In this document: positions 1 to 6,773 of the stretch, in pieces
How the letters are laid out: every line of letters starts with the position of its first letter
How positions within the stretch are numbered: the stretch's first letter is position 1
Source: an uncultured Actinomycetes bacterium
GTDB lineage: Bacteria > Actinomycetota > Thermoleophilia > Gaiellales > F1-60-MAGs149
Length of the DNA stretch: 7,986 nucleotides
Assembly (NCBI GenBank): GCA_903960645.1
Contig: CAJCBN010000367.1
Location: forward strand, 1 to 7,986
Direction of reading: 5' to 3'
Notes under the pieces: generated by a model
Seen by the model: the letters and a program-made list of their open reading frames with translations, nothing else
What the model was told of the DNA's origin: nothing
Database searches by the model: none
Program-made: the position numbers and the translations under genes

Positions 1-710
1 ACCTGCACGTCATGGGCGTCCGCCACGCGCAGGGCCATATCGAGCGCCGTCGCGTTGGCACCCACGTCCTCATGGATCTTGAGACCCCCCGCTCCCGCCG
101 CCAGCATGCGCTCCAGCGGCTCGGGGCGGCTCGACGAGCCACGCGCCAGCATGAGCGTGTTGAGCGGCGTCTGCTCGAGCGCGGCATGGACGTGGCGGAG
201 CGCCCACGCGGGGTTGGTTCCCAGGTTCCAGACCGGACCGTAGTCCTGGATCACGAGCGTGGTGAAGCCGGCGGCCAGGGCCTGATCGCAGATGCGCGGG
301 CTCAGGAGGTGGACATGGGTGTCGATCGAGCCGGCGGTGGCGATCAGGCCCTCGCCCGACACGATCGCGGTGTCGGTCCCCAGCACGACGTCCACGCCGT
401 CCATGATGTCGGGATTGCCGGCGCGGCCGATCGCCACGATGCGTCCATCGGTGATGCCGATGGCGGTCTTGCGCACGCCGAGGATCGCATCGACCACGAG
501 GACCTGGGTCACGGCGATCTCGACCGCGTCCAGCGTGGCCTGCGCCATCAGACCGTCGCGAGCCGTCTTCGCAAAGCCGCCCAGCACCTCGTTGCCGCGC
601 TCCTGATCGTCGGCTTCGACCTCGATCACCAGGCTCGTGTCACCGAGGCGCACGCGATCGCCCATGGTGGGGCCGTAGACCCGGGCGTAGGCGGGTGGGT
701 CGAGGCTCAT
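1..710 (-). CDS. ureC: Urease subunit alpha, N-terminal 236 residues (3' end outside window)
   Basis: This is the catalytic subunit of urease, the cytoplasmic nickel enzyme that hydrolyses urea to ammonia and carbamate. The visible part holds the N-terminal beta domain (about 1-125, with the family motifs YGPTMGDRVRLGDT and GRAGNPDI) and the start of the amidohydrolase barrel. Visible ligands are H132 and H134 (THVH), K211 (the lysine that is carbamylated) and H213 in GLKIHED; the remaining ligands and the catalytic flap lie past the edge. About 330 residues are missing compared with the usual length near 570. The start ATG overlaps the gamma/beta stop by four bases (ATGA), which implies translational coupling. 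The segment around 154-169 (IQDYGPVWNLGTNPAW) replaces the classical GGGTGPA-GT-ATT stretch, as in the second, divergent urease type I recall from Streptomyces. The family call is secure. True urease activity is likely but not proven. Confidence 0.93.
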   Translation of the reverse strand, partial: MSLDPPAYARVYGPTMGDRVRLGDTSLVIEVEADDQERGNEVLGGFAKTARDGLMAQATLDAVEIAVTQVLVVDAILGVRKTAIGITDGRIVAIGRAGNPDIMDGVDVVLGTDTAIVSGEGLIATAGSIDTHVHLLSPRICDQALAAGFTTLVIQDYGPVWNLGTNPAWALRHVHAALEQTPLNTLMLARGSSSRPEPLERMLAAGAGGLKIHEDVGANATALDMALRVADAHDVQ

Positions 711-1387
711 CCGGCTGCTCCGAGATAGCCCCGCTCAGCGGCGAGGGTGAGGGCTGCTGCCCGGGCACCGTCGGCGTCCAACGGTCCGTTGACGAGACCG
801 GAGAAGCCATACGCGATGCGCCTGCCGGCGAAGGGCCGCAGCTGCACGCGCTTCGTCTCCCCTGGGCCCCAGCGGATGGTGCTCCCGGTCGGGATCGCGA
901 GCCGCATACCCCACGCCGCGGCGCGGTCGAAGTCGAGCCGGCGATTCGCCTCGAAGAAGTGCCAGTGGCTGGTGACGGCGATGGGCACGGCGGCGGCGCT
1001 GGTGACCTCGAGTTCGACCGTGTCGGCGACCGTTGCCTCCTCGACCGGTGCGGTCTGGACGGCGCCGGGCCCGTCGGCCGCGGCGGGACCGAGTGGCTCG
1101 ATGATCAGCAGGAGCCGCGAGCCGTCCGTGAACAGTGCCTCGACTTCGATGTGGCCGACCAAGGACGCTACGCCGGGCAGCACGTCGGCGGGACCGAGCG
1201 CAGCGTGGGCCGCTGCAGCCGCCTCCGCGTGCGTCGCGCCATCCCGGGCTGCCTCACAGGCGGTGTCGGAGATGATCGCGATCGCCTCGGGGGCGTTCAG
1301 CAGCAGCCCGCGCGCCCGCCGGCTACGGGCCAGCTCGGCGGCCTGGTAGAGCAGGAGTCGATCGATCTCGCGCGGCTGCAGTTGCAT
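707..1387 (-). CDS. ureAB: Urease subunit gamma/beta fusion protein
   Basis: This single 226-residue protein fuses the two small urease subunits, which with UreC build the urease holoenzyme. Residues 1-100 are gamma: MQLQPREIDRLLLY, NAPEAIAIISD, and the terminal VEALFTDGSRLLLIIEPLGP. Residues about 101-120 are an Ala/Pro/Gly linker. Residues about 121-226 are beta, with SHWHFFEANRRLDFDRAAAWGMRLAIPTGS and GFSGLVNGPLD. The start at 1387 is chosen because family members begin exactly at M-x-L-x-P-x-E; the reading frame stays open upstream to 1669 but that part lies inside the transglycosylase gene and is not urease-like. It starts four bases after the transglycosylase stop and ends in an ATGA overlap with ureC. 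No good Shine-Dalgarno is visible, so coupling is likely. From memory the sequence is close to the bifunctional gamma/beta protein of Streptomyces. No accessory genes (ureDEFG) are in view. Confidence 0.94.
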   Translation of the reverse strand: MQLQPREIDRLLLYQAAELARSRRARGLLLNAPEAIAIISDTACEAARDGATHAEAAAAAHAALGPADVLPGVASLVGHIEVEALFTDGSRLLLIIEPLGPAAADGPGAVQTAPVEEATVADTVELEVTSAAAVPIAVTSHWHFFEANRRLDFDRAAAWGMRLAIPTGSTIRWGPGETKRVQLRPFAGRRIAYGFSGLVNGPLDADGARAAALTLAAERGYLGAAG

Positions 1388-1391
1388 GGCG

Positions 1392-1961
1392 TCAGCGTAG
1401 CCCGTAGGCGCTCCGGTAGATGTCTTGCACGTCGTGCACCTTGCGGATGTAGTTGCGCGTCTCGCGGAAGGGGATGCGCACTGGCTGGCCGGCACCGGCC
1501 TCGGCGACCCAGCGGTCGACGTTGCCCTGCCCGGCGTTGTAGGCGGCGAGGGCGAGGTCCAGCGACTGCGGATGATCGGAGTACTTGCGCTGCATGCGCG
1601 CCAGGTAGTAGGCGCCGTAGCGGATGTTGAGCTCAGGGTCGTAGAGGTCCGCGGTCGTGTAGTTGCCACCCCCGGTGTGGTCGGCGATACCCTGCGCGGT
1701 GTCGGGCAGGAGCTGCATCAGCCCGATCGCGCCGGCGCTGGACTCGGCCTGGGGATCAAACCCCGACTCGGCGAAGATGACCGAGGCGACCAGAGACGGC
1801 GGAAGACCGTAATTGTCCGCGTGTGCGTCGATGATCGTCTCGTAGTGCAGCGGATAGCGCAGCTGCAGGTACCAGTCGGGCTCGGTGCCGACCACGTAGA
1901 CGCCGAATCCGGCCAGGCCGATCAGCCCGAGGAGCAGGTACGCGAGAGCGCGGCGCATCAC
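1392..1961 (-). CDS. Membrane-anchored SLT-family lytic transglycosylase
   Basis: This is a 189-residue soluble-lytic-transglycosylase-like enzyme predicted to cleave peptidoglycan glycan strands outside the membrane. Residues about 5-24 form one hydrophobic segment after a MRR basic start; there is no lipobox cysteine, so an uncleaved anchor or signal peptide is expected. The catalytic domain spans about 40-185: catalytic E65 in FAESGFDP, then GAIGLMQLLPDTA (77-89), YDPELNIRYGAYYLA (107-121), LALAAYNAGQGNVDRW (136-151) and ETRNYIRKV (167-175). All hallmarks are intact. The first codon is GTG at 1961, sharing GTGA with the coaE stop; the ATG directly after it at 1958 is equally plausible and changes one residue. 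It sits between coaE and urease with no promoter gap, so it is probably cotranscribed. The enzyme class is secure; its role in growth, division or secretion is unknown. Confidence 0.93.
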   Translation of the reverse strand: MMRRALAYLLLGLIGLAGFGVYVVGTEPDWYLQLRYPLHYETIIDAHADNYGLPPSLVASVIFAESGFDPQAESSAGAIGLMQLLPDTAQGIADHTGGGNYTTADLYDPELNIRYGAYYLARMQRKYSDHPQSLDLALAAYNAGQGNVDRWVAEAGAGQPVRIPFRETRNYIRKVHDVQDIYRSAYGLR

Positions 1962-2563
1962 CGCTCAGCGTATCGCTCGATGTACCCGTCGACGGCGTCT
2001 TGGAGGTCTGCGAGCGTGCCACTGTTGTCGATGACGTCGTCGGCTGCCGCGACCCGCTCCGGCACTGCCCACTGCCGGGACTCCCGCTCGGCGAGGCGCT
2101 CCAGTCCGCCGCGCCCGGCGATGCGCTCTCGGCGCACAGCGTCGTCGGCGGTGATCACGAGCGTCCGATCGAAGCGCTCGCCCAGCCCGGCCTCGAACAG
2201 CAGCGGCGACTCATAGACCACGAGGGGCGGCGGCGGGTCACGCAGCTGGGCCTCGGCGAGCCACGTACGCATGTGCTCGTCGACCAGTGGATGCAGGAAC
2301 CGCTCGAGCCACTCCAGCGCGTTGGCATCGCCGAACACGAGTCGACCGAGCGTGACGCGATCGATCTCGCCGGCGGCGTCGAGCACCTGTCCGCCGAAGC
2401 GGGCGACGACGGCGTCGCGCACACGGCTCTGGTGGTAGAGCGTGTGCACGACGGCATCGGCACTGAGGCAGGCGCAGCCACGCAGCGCAAAGGCCTGCAG
2501 GACACTCGATTTGCCGGCGCCGATGGCACCGGTCACTCCGATCAGCGGCGGCTGACCGGCCAT
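1958..2563 (-). CDS. coaE: Dephospho-CoA kinase
   Basis: This 201-residue cytoplasmic enzyme carries out the last step of coenzyme A synthesis, phosphorylating the ribose 3'-OH of dephospho-CoA with ATP. The Walker A loop is GAIGAGKS (12-19). Other family marks are SADAVVH (34-40, D36), HP at 91-92, the PLLFEAGL segment (120-127), the arginine-rich lid around 144-163, and VIDNSGTLADLQ near the C-terminus (177-188). The length is normal for a stand-alone CoaE; the GrpB-like extension found in mycobacterial CoaE is absent. The ATG at 2563 follows the rpsA stop by nine bases, with only a weak ribosome-binding site, and the stop overlaps the transglycosylase start by four bases. The rpsA-coaE adjacency is common in actinobacteria. 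The usual DVPLLFE is YESPLLFE here, a mild variation. Confidence 0.96.
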   Translation of the reverse strand: MAGQPPLIGVTGAIGAGKSSVLQAFALRGCACLSADAVVHTLYHQSRVRDAVVARFGGQVLDAAGEIDRVTLGRLVFGDANALEWLERFLHPLVDEHMRTWLAEAQLRDPPPPLVVYESPLLFEAGLGERFDRTLVITADDAVRRERIAGRGGLERLAERESRQWAVPERVAAADDVIDNSGTLADLQDAVDGYIERYAER

Positions 2564-2572
2564 CGTGCCGGG

Positions 2573-4048
2573 CTAGGCCTCGTCGGCCTTGTCGGTGGAC
2601 TCCTCGGCGACGATCTCCTCGGCGATCTCCTCGGCGACGATCTCCTCAGCGATCTCCTCGGCGATCTCTTCGGCGACGATCTCCTCAGCGATCTCCTCGG
2701 CGACGGGCTCAGCGGCGGCCAGCGCGGCGGCGGCGTCGGCCTTGCTCTTCTGCTCGGCGGCCACGGCGGCGGCGAGCTCGGCGGCCATGCCCGGGGGCAG
2801 CAGCCCCTCGAGGTCGTACTCGCCCTCTTCGACGTGGTCGAGCTCGAGGTCCGGCGAGCCGCTCGGCTCCGCGATCGGCTCGTTCGGATCGATGAACGGA
2901 TCGCCACCGGGGATCAGGCTGATCGGCGGGAGGATCGGATCGCCCGGCAGGACCTGCTTCATCGACAGCGAGAGCCGGCGCCGCTCGGCGTCGATCTCGA
3001 TGATGCGGACGAGCACGTGGTCGTTCTGGGAGACGATCTCGCGCGGGTTCTCGATGTGGCGCTCGGCCAGCTCGGAAATGTGCACGAGGCCCTCGACACC
3101 CTGCAGAATCTCAACGAAGGCACCAAACGTGACGACCTTGGTCGCCCGGCCGTGCACGACGTCGCCCTGCTGGTAGCTCTCGAGGACGCGCTGCCACGGA
3201 TCGGCCTGCGTCTGCTTGAGGCCCAGCGAGATCCGCTGACGATCGCGGTCGACGTCGAGCACCTTGACCTCGACCTCCTGACCGATCTCGAGCAGCTCAG
3301 AGGGATGGTTGACGTGGCTCCAGGAGAGCTCGGAGATGTGGATCAGGCCGTCGATGCCGTCGAGGTCGACGAAGGCGCCGAAGTCGACGATGTTCGAGAC
3401 GACGCCGGTCACGGTCTTGCCCGGGGCGAGGTCGTCGAGGATGCGCTGGCGCACCTCGCGGCGCTCCTCCTCGAGCATCGCACGGCGGGACAGGACGACG
3501 TTGTTGCGGGAGCGGTTGAGCTCGATGACCTTGCAGCGCAGCTCCTGGCCGCGGAACTCCTCGAGATCCTGGACGCGGCGGATATCGACCAGCGACGCGG
3601 GCAGGAAGCCGCGCACGCCGAGATCGATGATCAGGCCGCCCTTGACGACCTCGATGACGGTGCCGTCGACCGGCTCGCCCGACTCGGCGGCGGCCTCGAT
3701 GCGCTTCCACGCCTTCTCGAAGCGGGCGCGCTTCTTGGAGAGGATCAGACGGCCGTCCGCGTCCTCCTTCTGCATGACGAGCGCGTCGACCTCCTCGCCC
3801 ATCTCGACCTCATCACCAGGGTCGACGGAGCGACGGATGCTCAGCTCGGCGACGGGAATGACACCCTCGCTCTTGTAGCCGATGTCGATCAGGACCTCGT
3901 CCTTGTCGATGCGCACAACGCGGCCGGTGACGACGTCACCTTCGGAGAACTCCGTGATCGTGGCGTCGTAGTCCGGCACCATCTGGCCGTCAACCTCGAT
4001 CCAGACGCTGGGGTCTGCGGCGATCATCTCTGCTTGGGTCATGCTCAT
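2573..4048 (-). CDS. rpsA: 30S ribosomal protein S1
   Basis: This 491-residue RNA-binding protein helps the 30S subunit load mRNA. Four S1 (OB-fold) domains are visible at about 36-106, 125-189, 209-278 and 295-364. The third and fourth carry the strongest motifs (VDFGAFVDLDGIDGLIHISELSW; VTFGAFVEILQGVEGLVHISELAE). Four domains is the usual actinobacterial form, against six in E. coli. Residues 365-420 are a Pro/Gly/Asp linker, 421-447 are Ala-rich, and 451-483 are an acidic repeat of EEIA and EEIVA units, described separately. The ATG at 4048 is preferred because an AAGGA box lies 13 bases upstream; the ATG at 4042 (Met3) would be 19 bases away. The gene follows polA by 90 bases and leads into coaE after nine bases. 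The leader holds a promoter-like box and a small hairpin. Confidence 0.96.
   Translation of the reverse strand: MSMTQAEMIAADPSVWIEVDGQMVPDYDATITEFSEGDVVTGRVVRIDKDEVLIDIGYKSEGVIPVAELSIRRSVDPGDEVEMGEEVDALVMQKEDADGRLILSKKRARFEKAWKRIEAAAESGEPVDGTVIEVVKGGLIIDLGVRGFLPASLVDIRRVQDLEEFRGQELRCKVIELNRSRNNVVLSRRAMLEEERREVRQRILDDLAPGKTVTGVVSNIVDFGAFVDLDGIDGLIHISELSWSHVNHPSELLEIGQEVEVKVLDVDRDRQRISLGLKQTQADPWQRVLESYQQGDVVHGRATKVVTFGAFVEILQGVEGLVHISELAERHIENPREIVSQNDHVLVRIIEIDAERRRLSLSMKQVLPGDPILPPISLIPGGDPFIDPNEPIAEPSGSPDLELDHVEEGEYDLEGLLPPGMAAELAAAVAAEQKSKADAAAALAAAEPVAEEIAEEIVAEEIAEEIAEEIVAEEIAEEIVAEESTDKADEA
2600..2698 (-). repeat. In-frame tandem repeat coding the acidic tail of S1
   Basis: The DNA encodes residues 451-483 of S1 as seven units of four or five residues in the order EEIA, EEIVA, EEIA, EEIA, EEIVA, EEIA, EEIVA, followed by EE. 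Seen another way it is a nine-residue EEIAEEIVA block (27 bases) present three times with one extra EEIA (12 bases). The plus strand reads as near-identical runs of the 12-mer tcctcggcgatc with interspersed cga insertions and a few synonymous changes (tcctca, tcttcg). Unit-length differences are multiples of three, so the frame is kept. This looks like slippage or recombination expansion. Confidence 0.9.
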
Positions 4049-4061
4049 CGGTAGAGGACTG

Positions 4062-4066
4062 TCCTT
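4062..4066 (-). promoter_or_regulatory. Shine-Dalgarno AAGGA for rpsA
   Basis: On the minus strand the leader reads ACAAGGACAG, and AAGGA is a five-base match to the anti-Shine-Dalgarno sequence. It lies 13 bases before the ATG at 4048, slightly long, and 19 bases before the next ATG at 4042, so it supports the upstream start. It is the clearest ribosome-binding site in the window. Confidence 0.6.
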
Positions 4067-4075
4067 GTCGAATGC

Positions 4076-4089
4076 GGGTCGGGCGACCC
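4076..4089 (-). promoter_or_regulatory. Perfect inverted repeat (small hairpin) in the rpsA leader
   Basis: The minus strand reads GGGTCGCCCGACCC, a perfect palindrome that can fold as a five-pair stem (GGGTC/GACCC) with a four-base GCCC loop. It lies between the predicted transcription start near 4097 and the AAGGA box at 4062-4066. No T tract follows, so it is not a typical terminator. It could be an RNA element for S1 autocontrol or a protein-binding site, but in GC-rich DNA a 14-base palindrome may also be chance. Confidence 0.35.
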
Positions 4090-4103
4090 TGATACAGGCG
4101 GGG

Positions 4104-4112
4104 ATCCTACCA
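4104..4112 (-). promoter_or_regulatory. Candidate extended -10 promoter for the rpsA operon
   Basis: The minus strand reads TGGTAGGAT: a TANNNT hexamer (TAGGAT, 4109-4104) preceded by TG with a one-base spacer, the extended -10 form. No good -35 box is seen 16-18 bases upstream. Transcription would begin near 4097, giving a leader of about 50 bases that contains the hairpin and the Shine-Dalgarno. It lies in the 90-base gap between polA and rpsA, which otherwise shows nothing. This is the only gap inside the minus-strand gene run big enough for a promoter. Confidence 0.45.
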
Positions 4113-4138
4113 ACCGCGCGGCGGCTGGGCTTCAGGCC

Positions 4139-6742
4139 CTACTCCTTGGCAGCGGCCCACGTCGGGCCCGCGCCCGCGTCGGCGACCAGCGGCGGATCGA
4201 GCGCGTAGGCGCTCACCATCTCTTCGACGACGAGCGCCCGAACCGCAGCGACGTCGGCCTCCTCGGCCTCGAAGACGAGCTCATCGTGCACCTGCAGGAC
4301 GAGTCGCGCGCGGAGGCCCTCGTCGCGGATGCGCCGGTCGCAGGCGATCATGGCGACCTTGATGATGTCGGCGGCGCTGCCTTGGATCAGCGAGTTGACC
4401 GCAAGACGCTCGCCGAGCTGGCGTACCTGACGGTTCGTGGCCCGTAGCTCCGGGATCGGGCGCTGGCGGCCGAGCAGCGTGAGGGCATAGCCGCGCTCGG
4501 CCGTCTCCTCGATGGTGCTCGCGATGAAGGCCTGCACCGCGGGATAGCGGCCGAGGTACGTGTCGATGTAGTGCTGTGCCTCGTCGCGCCCGATCTCCAG
4601 CTGCTCCGCGAGGCCGAACGAGCTGATGCCGTAGATGATCCCGAAGTTGACGGCCTTGGCCCGGTCCCGCTCCTCCTTGGTGACGTCCGCGGCCGGCTTG
4701 CCGAGGACCTCGGCTGCCGTCGCGCGGTGCACGTCATCACCGCGGCGGAACGCGTCGACGAGCCCGGGTTCCTGACAGAGGTGGGCGAGGATGCGCAGCT
4801 CGACCTGCGAGTAGTCGCAGGAGATCAGCTGGGAGCCCGGCGGCGCAACGAAGGCCGCGCGGATCTCCTGGCCGAGCGGTGTGCGCACGGGGATTGCCTG
4901 GAGATTGGGATTCGTGCACGACAGCCGCCCGGTGGCGGCCGTGTGCTGCGAGAACGTCGTGTGGATGCGCCCGTCGTGGGCTGCGGCCTCCGGCAGCGCG
5001 CGTAGGTAGGTCGAGAGCAGCTTGGAGAGCTCGCGCCAGCGCTCGATCACCGGGATGATCGGGTGCAGCGGGCGGAGCTTGGCGAGGACCGTGCGGTCGG
5101 TGGAGGGACCGGTCTTACCCGACCCCTGCACCGGCAGGTCGAGGCGGTTGAAGAGGATGTCCCCGAGCTGCTTCGGCGAGCCGAGCGTGAAGGCGCCGCC
5201 CGCCAGGCGGTGGGCCTCGGTCTCGAGCTCGGCCACCTCACTCGCGCAGCGCGCGGCGATGGCCTCCAGCACCGGGATGTCGACGGCGATGCCGACGCGC
5301 TCCAGCTCGGCCAGCACGGGCACCAGCGGCAGCTCGAGGTCGGCCAGGAGCGGCAGCAGGCGTCGCTCGGCGAGCCGCTGCGTGAGCGGCTCGCACAGCA
5401 GGCGGGCGCCGATTGCCTCGCGCAGGGCCTCGGCCCCCTCCCCCTCCGTGGCGACGGCCAGCGCATGCTCGCGGAGCAGGTCGTCGAGGACGTAGCCGTT
5501 GCGACCGGGATCCAGGAGGTAGGCGGCGAGTGCCGTGTCGAAGGCCGGCGCCAGCCGCTCGGCACCGGTCGCACGGAGGACCGCTTTCACGTCGTGCCCG
5601 ATCAGACCGGGCTCGGCCAGGGCCTCCACCACGCCCGCGTCGTCCGGATCCACGAGCCAGGTGCCGTCCGCCGTTGCCACGGCGAGCACGCCCTCGGCGA
5701 CCGCGACGCCCGCGTCAACGCACGTCGCCAGACGCTCTCGTAACTCGGCGCCGGACAGGCGGGTGCCGGTAATCCCTGGCCCGGCCGGGACGGCGGTCGC
5801 AGCAGCGAGCGACGGCAGGCTCACCTCGAGGTCCTCAAGGCGGCGCAGCAACTGATGCATCTCCCACTTGCGGAACAGCTCAGCCAGCTTCGAGCGGTCG
5901 GGCGGCGCGTCGAGCACGGCGCCTGGGTCGAAGTCGGTGAGCTCCGGGATGTCGCGGACGATCGTGCCGAGCTCGCGCGAGCGGAACGCCTCGTCGCGGT
6001 GCTCGATCAGGTTCTGCTTGCGCTTGGGGCCCTTGATCTCGTCGAGGTGCTCGTAGACGCCCTCGAGCGTGCCGTAGGCCTCGAGCAGGTCGGCGGCCGT
6101 CTTCTCGCCGATGCCGGGGACGCCCGGGATGTCGTCGGAGGTGTCGCCCTTGAGGCCGATCAGGTCGGGGACGGCGGTGTGGGGTACGCCAAGCCGCTCC
6201 GCCACGCGCTCTGGCGTGTAGACGAGCACCTCCGTCATCCCGCGCGGGTTCATCATCAGGCAGACGACGTCGCTGACCAGCTGGAAGGCGTCGCGGTCGG
6301 TCGACACGATGCAGGTCGCGACACCCTGTTCATCGGCGATCCGGGCGAGCGTGCCGATGACGTCGTCCGCCTCGCGGCCCACGACGCTCAGATTGCGATA
6401 GCCGAACGCCTCGACGAGCTCCGGGAAGAAGGGGCGCTGTTCCTTGAGAAGCTCGGGCGTGGGCTTGCGTGACCCCTTGTAGCCCTCGTGCAGCTCGAGG
6501 CGGACCGTCGGCTTCTCGTCCCAGCAGACCACGACGCCGGAGGGGGTGTAGTCCTGCAGCAGCTTCATCATCATGCTGGCGAAGCCGAACAGGGCACCGG
6601 TCGGAAAGCCCTCGCTCGTGGAGAAGTCCTCCGGCAACGCGTAGAACGCGCGGTAGGCGAGCGAGTTGCCGTCGACGAGGAACAGCCGGCTCTCTCGCGC
6701 CGGTGCGTCGTTCAGGTCGAGCTCGGAGGCCTTCTTCACCAT
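4139..6742 (-). CDS. polA: DNA polymerase I
   Basis: This 867-residue enzyme removes RNA primers and fills gaps in replication and repair. Residues 18-310 are the 5' nuclease domain: LFLVDGNSLAYRAFYALP (D24), CWDEKPTVR, GREADDVIG (122-130), STDRDAF (147-153) and the helix-hairpin-helix GDTSDDIPGVPGIGEKTA (199-216). Residues 320-460 match the 3'-5' exonuclease region, but the acidic catalytic residues are lost: VAVAEG where FDTE is expected and GHDVKAV where GQNLKYD is expected, so proofreading is predicted absent, as in Taq and mycobacterial Pol I. Residues 465-867 are the polymerase: motif A DYSQVELR (D643, E648), motif B RDRAKAVNFGIIYG (R692, K696, F700, Y704), motif C QVHDELVFE (H819, D820, E821), all intact. 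The ATG at 6742 has no Shine-Dalgarno but sits seven bases after a TAGGCT box, which suggests a leaderless mRNA. It is divergent from the malic enzyme gene. Confidence 0.97.
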   Translation of the reverse strand: MVKKASELDLNDAPARESRLFLVDGNSLAYRAFYALPEDFSTSEGFPTGALFGFASMMMKLLQDYTPSGVVVCWDEKPTVRLELHEGYKGSRKPTPELLKEQRPFFPELVEAFGYRNLSVVGREADDVIGTLARIADEQGVATCIVSTDRDAFQLVSDVVCLMMNPRGMTEVLVYTPERVAERLGVPHTAVPDLIGLKGDTSDDIPGVPGIGEKTAADLLEAYGTLEGVYEHLDEIKGPKRKQNLIEHRDEAFRSRELGTIVRDIPELTDFDPGAVLDAPPDRSKLAELFRKWEMHQLLRRLEDLEVSLPSLAAATAVPAGPGITGTRLSGAELRERLATCVDAGVAVAEGVLAVATADGTWLVDPDDAGVVEALAEPGLIGHDVKAVLRATGAERLAPAFDTALAAYLLDPGRNGYVLDDLLREHALAVATEGEGAEALREAIGARLLCEPLTQRLAERRLLPLLADLELPLVPVLAELERVGIAVDIPVLEAIAARCASEVAELETEAHRLAGGAFTLGSPKQLGDILFNRLDLPVQGSGKTGPSTDRTVLAKLRPLHPIIPVIERWRELSKLLSTYLRALPEAAAHDGRIHTTFSQHTAATGRLSCTNPNLQAIPVRTPLGQEIRAAFVAPPGSQLISCDYSQVELRILAHLCQEPGLVDAFRRGDDVHRATAAEVLGKPAADVTKEERDRAKAVNFGIIYGISSFGLAEQLEIGRDEAQHYIDTYLGRYPAVQAFIASTIEETAERGYALTLLGRQRPIPELRATNRQVRQLGERLAVNSLIQGSAADIIKVAMIACDRRIRDEGLRARLVLQVHDELVFEAEEADVAAVRALVVEEMVSAYALDPPLVADAGAGPTWAAAKE

Positions 6743-6748
6743 GCGTGC

Positions 6749-6754
6749 AGCCTA
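6749..6754 (-). promoter_or_regulatory. -10 box of a probable leaderless promoter for polA
   Basis: The minus strand reads TAGGCT, then six bases (GCACGC), then the ATG of polA at 6742. Transcription normally begins about seven bases after the last T of TANNNT, which is exactly the A of the start codon. This is the spacing of leaderless actinobacterial genes, and it fits the lack of a Shine-Dalgarno. No convincing -35 box is seen; the expected position falls on the opposing -10 box. Confidence 0.5.
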
Positions 6755-6773
6755 GCCGTCCCACCATGCGCGC

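Noticed and set aside
695..1630. 311-codon plus-strand open frame opposite the urease fusion and transglycosylase genes
   Set aside because: It is antisense to two well-supported proteins, with Gly/Arg-rich composition and no recognisable domain.
1388..1669. Longer N-terminus for the urease gamma/beta protein
   Set aside because: The extra 94 codons lie over the transglycosylase gene in another frame, are Ser/Thr/Arg-rich shadow sequence, and gamma subunits begin at the MQLQPRE position.
2600..2698. Possible CRISPR-like or intergenic repeat array
   Set aside because: The units are contiguous with no unique spacers, stay in frame, and lie entirely inside rpsA, so they are a coding tandem repeat.
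2000..4054. 684-codon open frame on the plus strand opposite coaE and rpsA
   Set aside because: It is antisense to two clearly recognisable genes, its sequence is low-complexity Leu/Asp/Gly-rich, and its striking LLGDDLL repeats are just the complement of the S1 tail repeat. GC-rich codon bias keeps such frames open.
4127..4139. Hairpin GGGC-ttcag-GCCC at the end of polA as a terminator
   Set aside because: The stem is only four pairs, overlaps the polA stop codon, and has no following T run.
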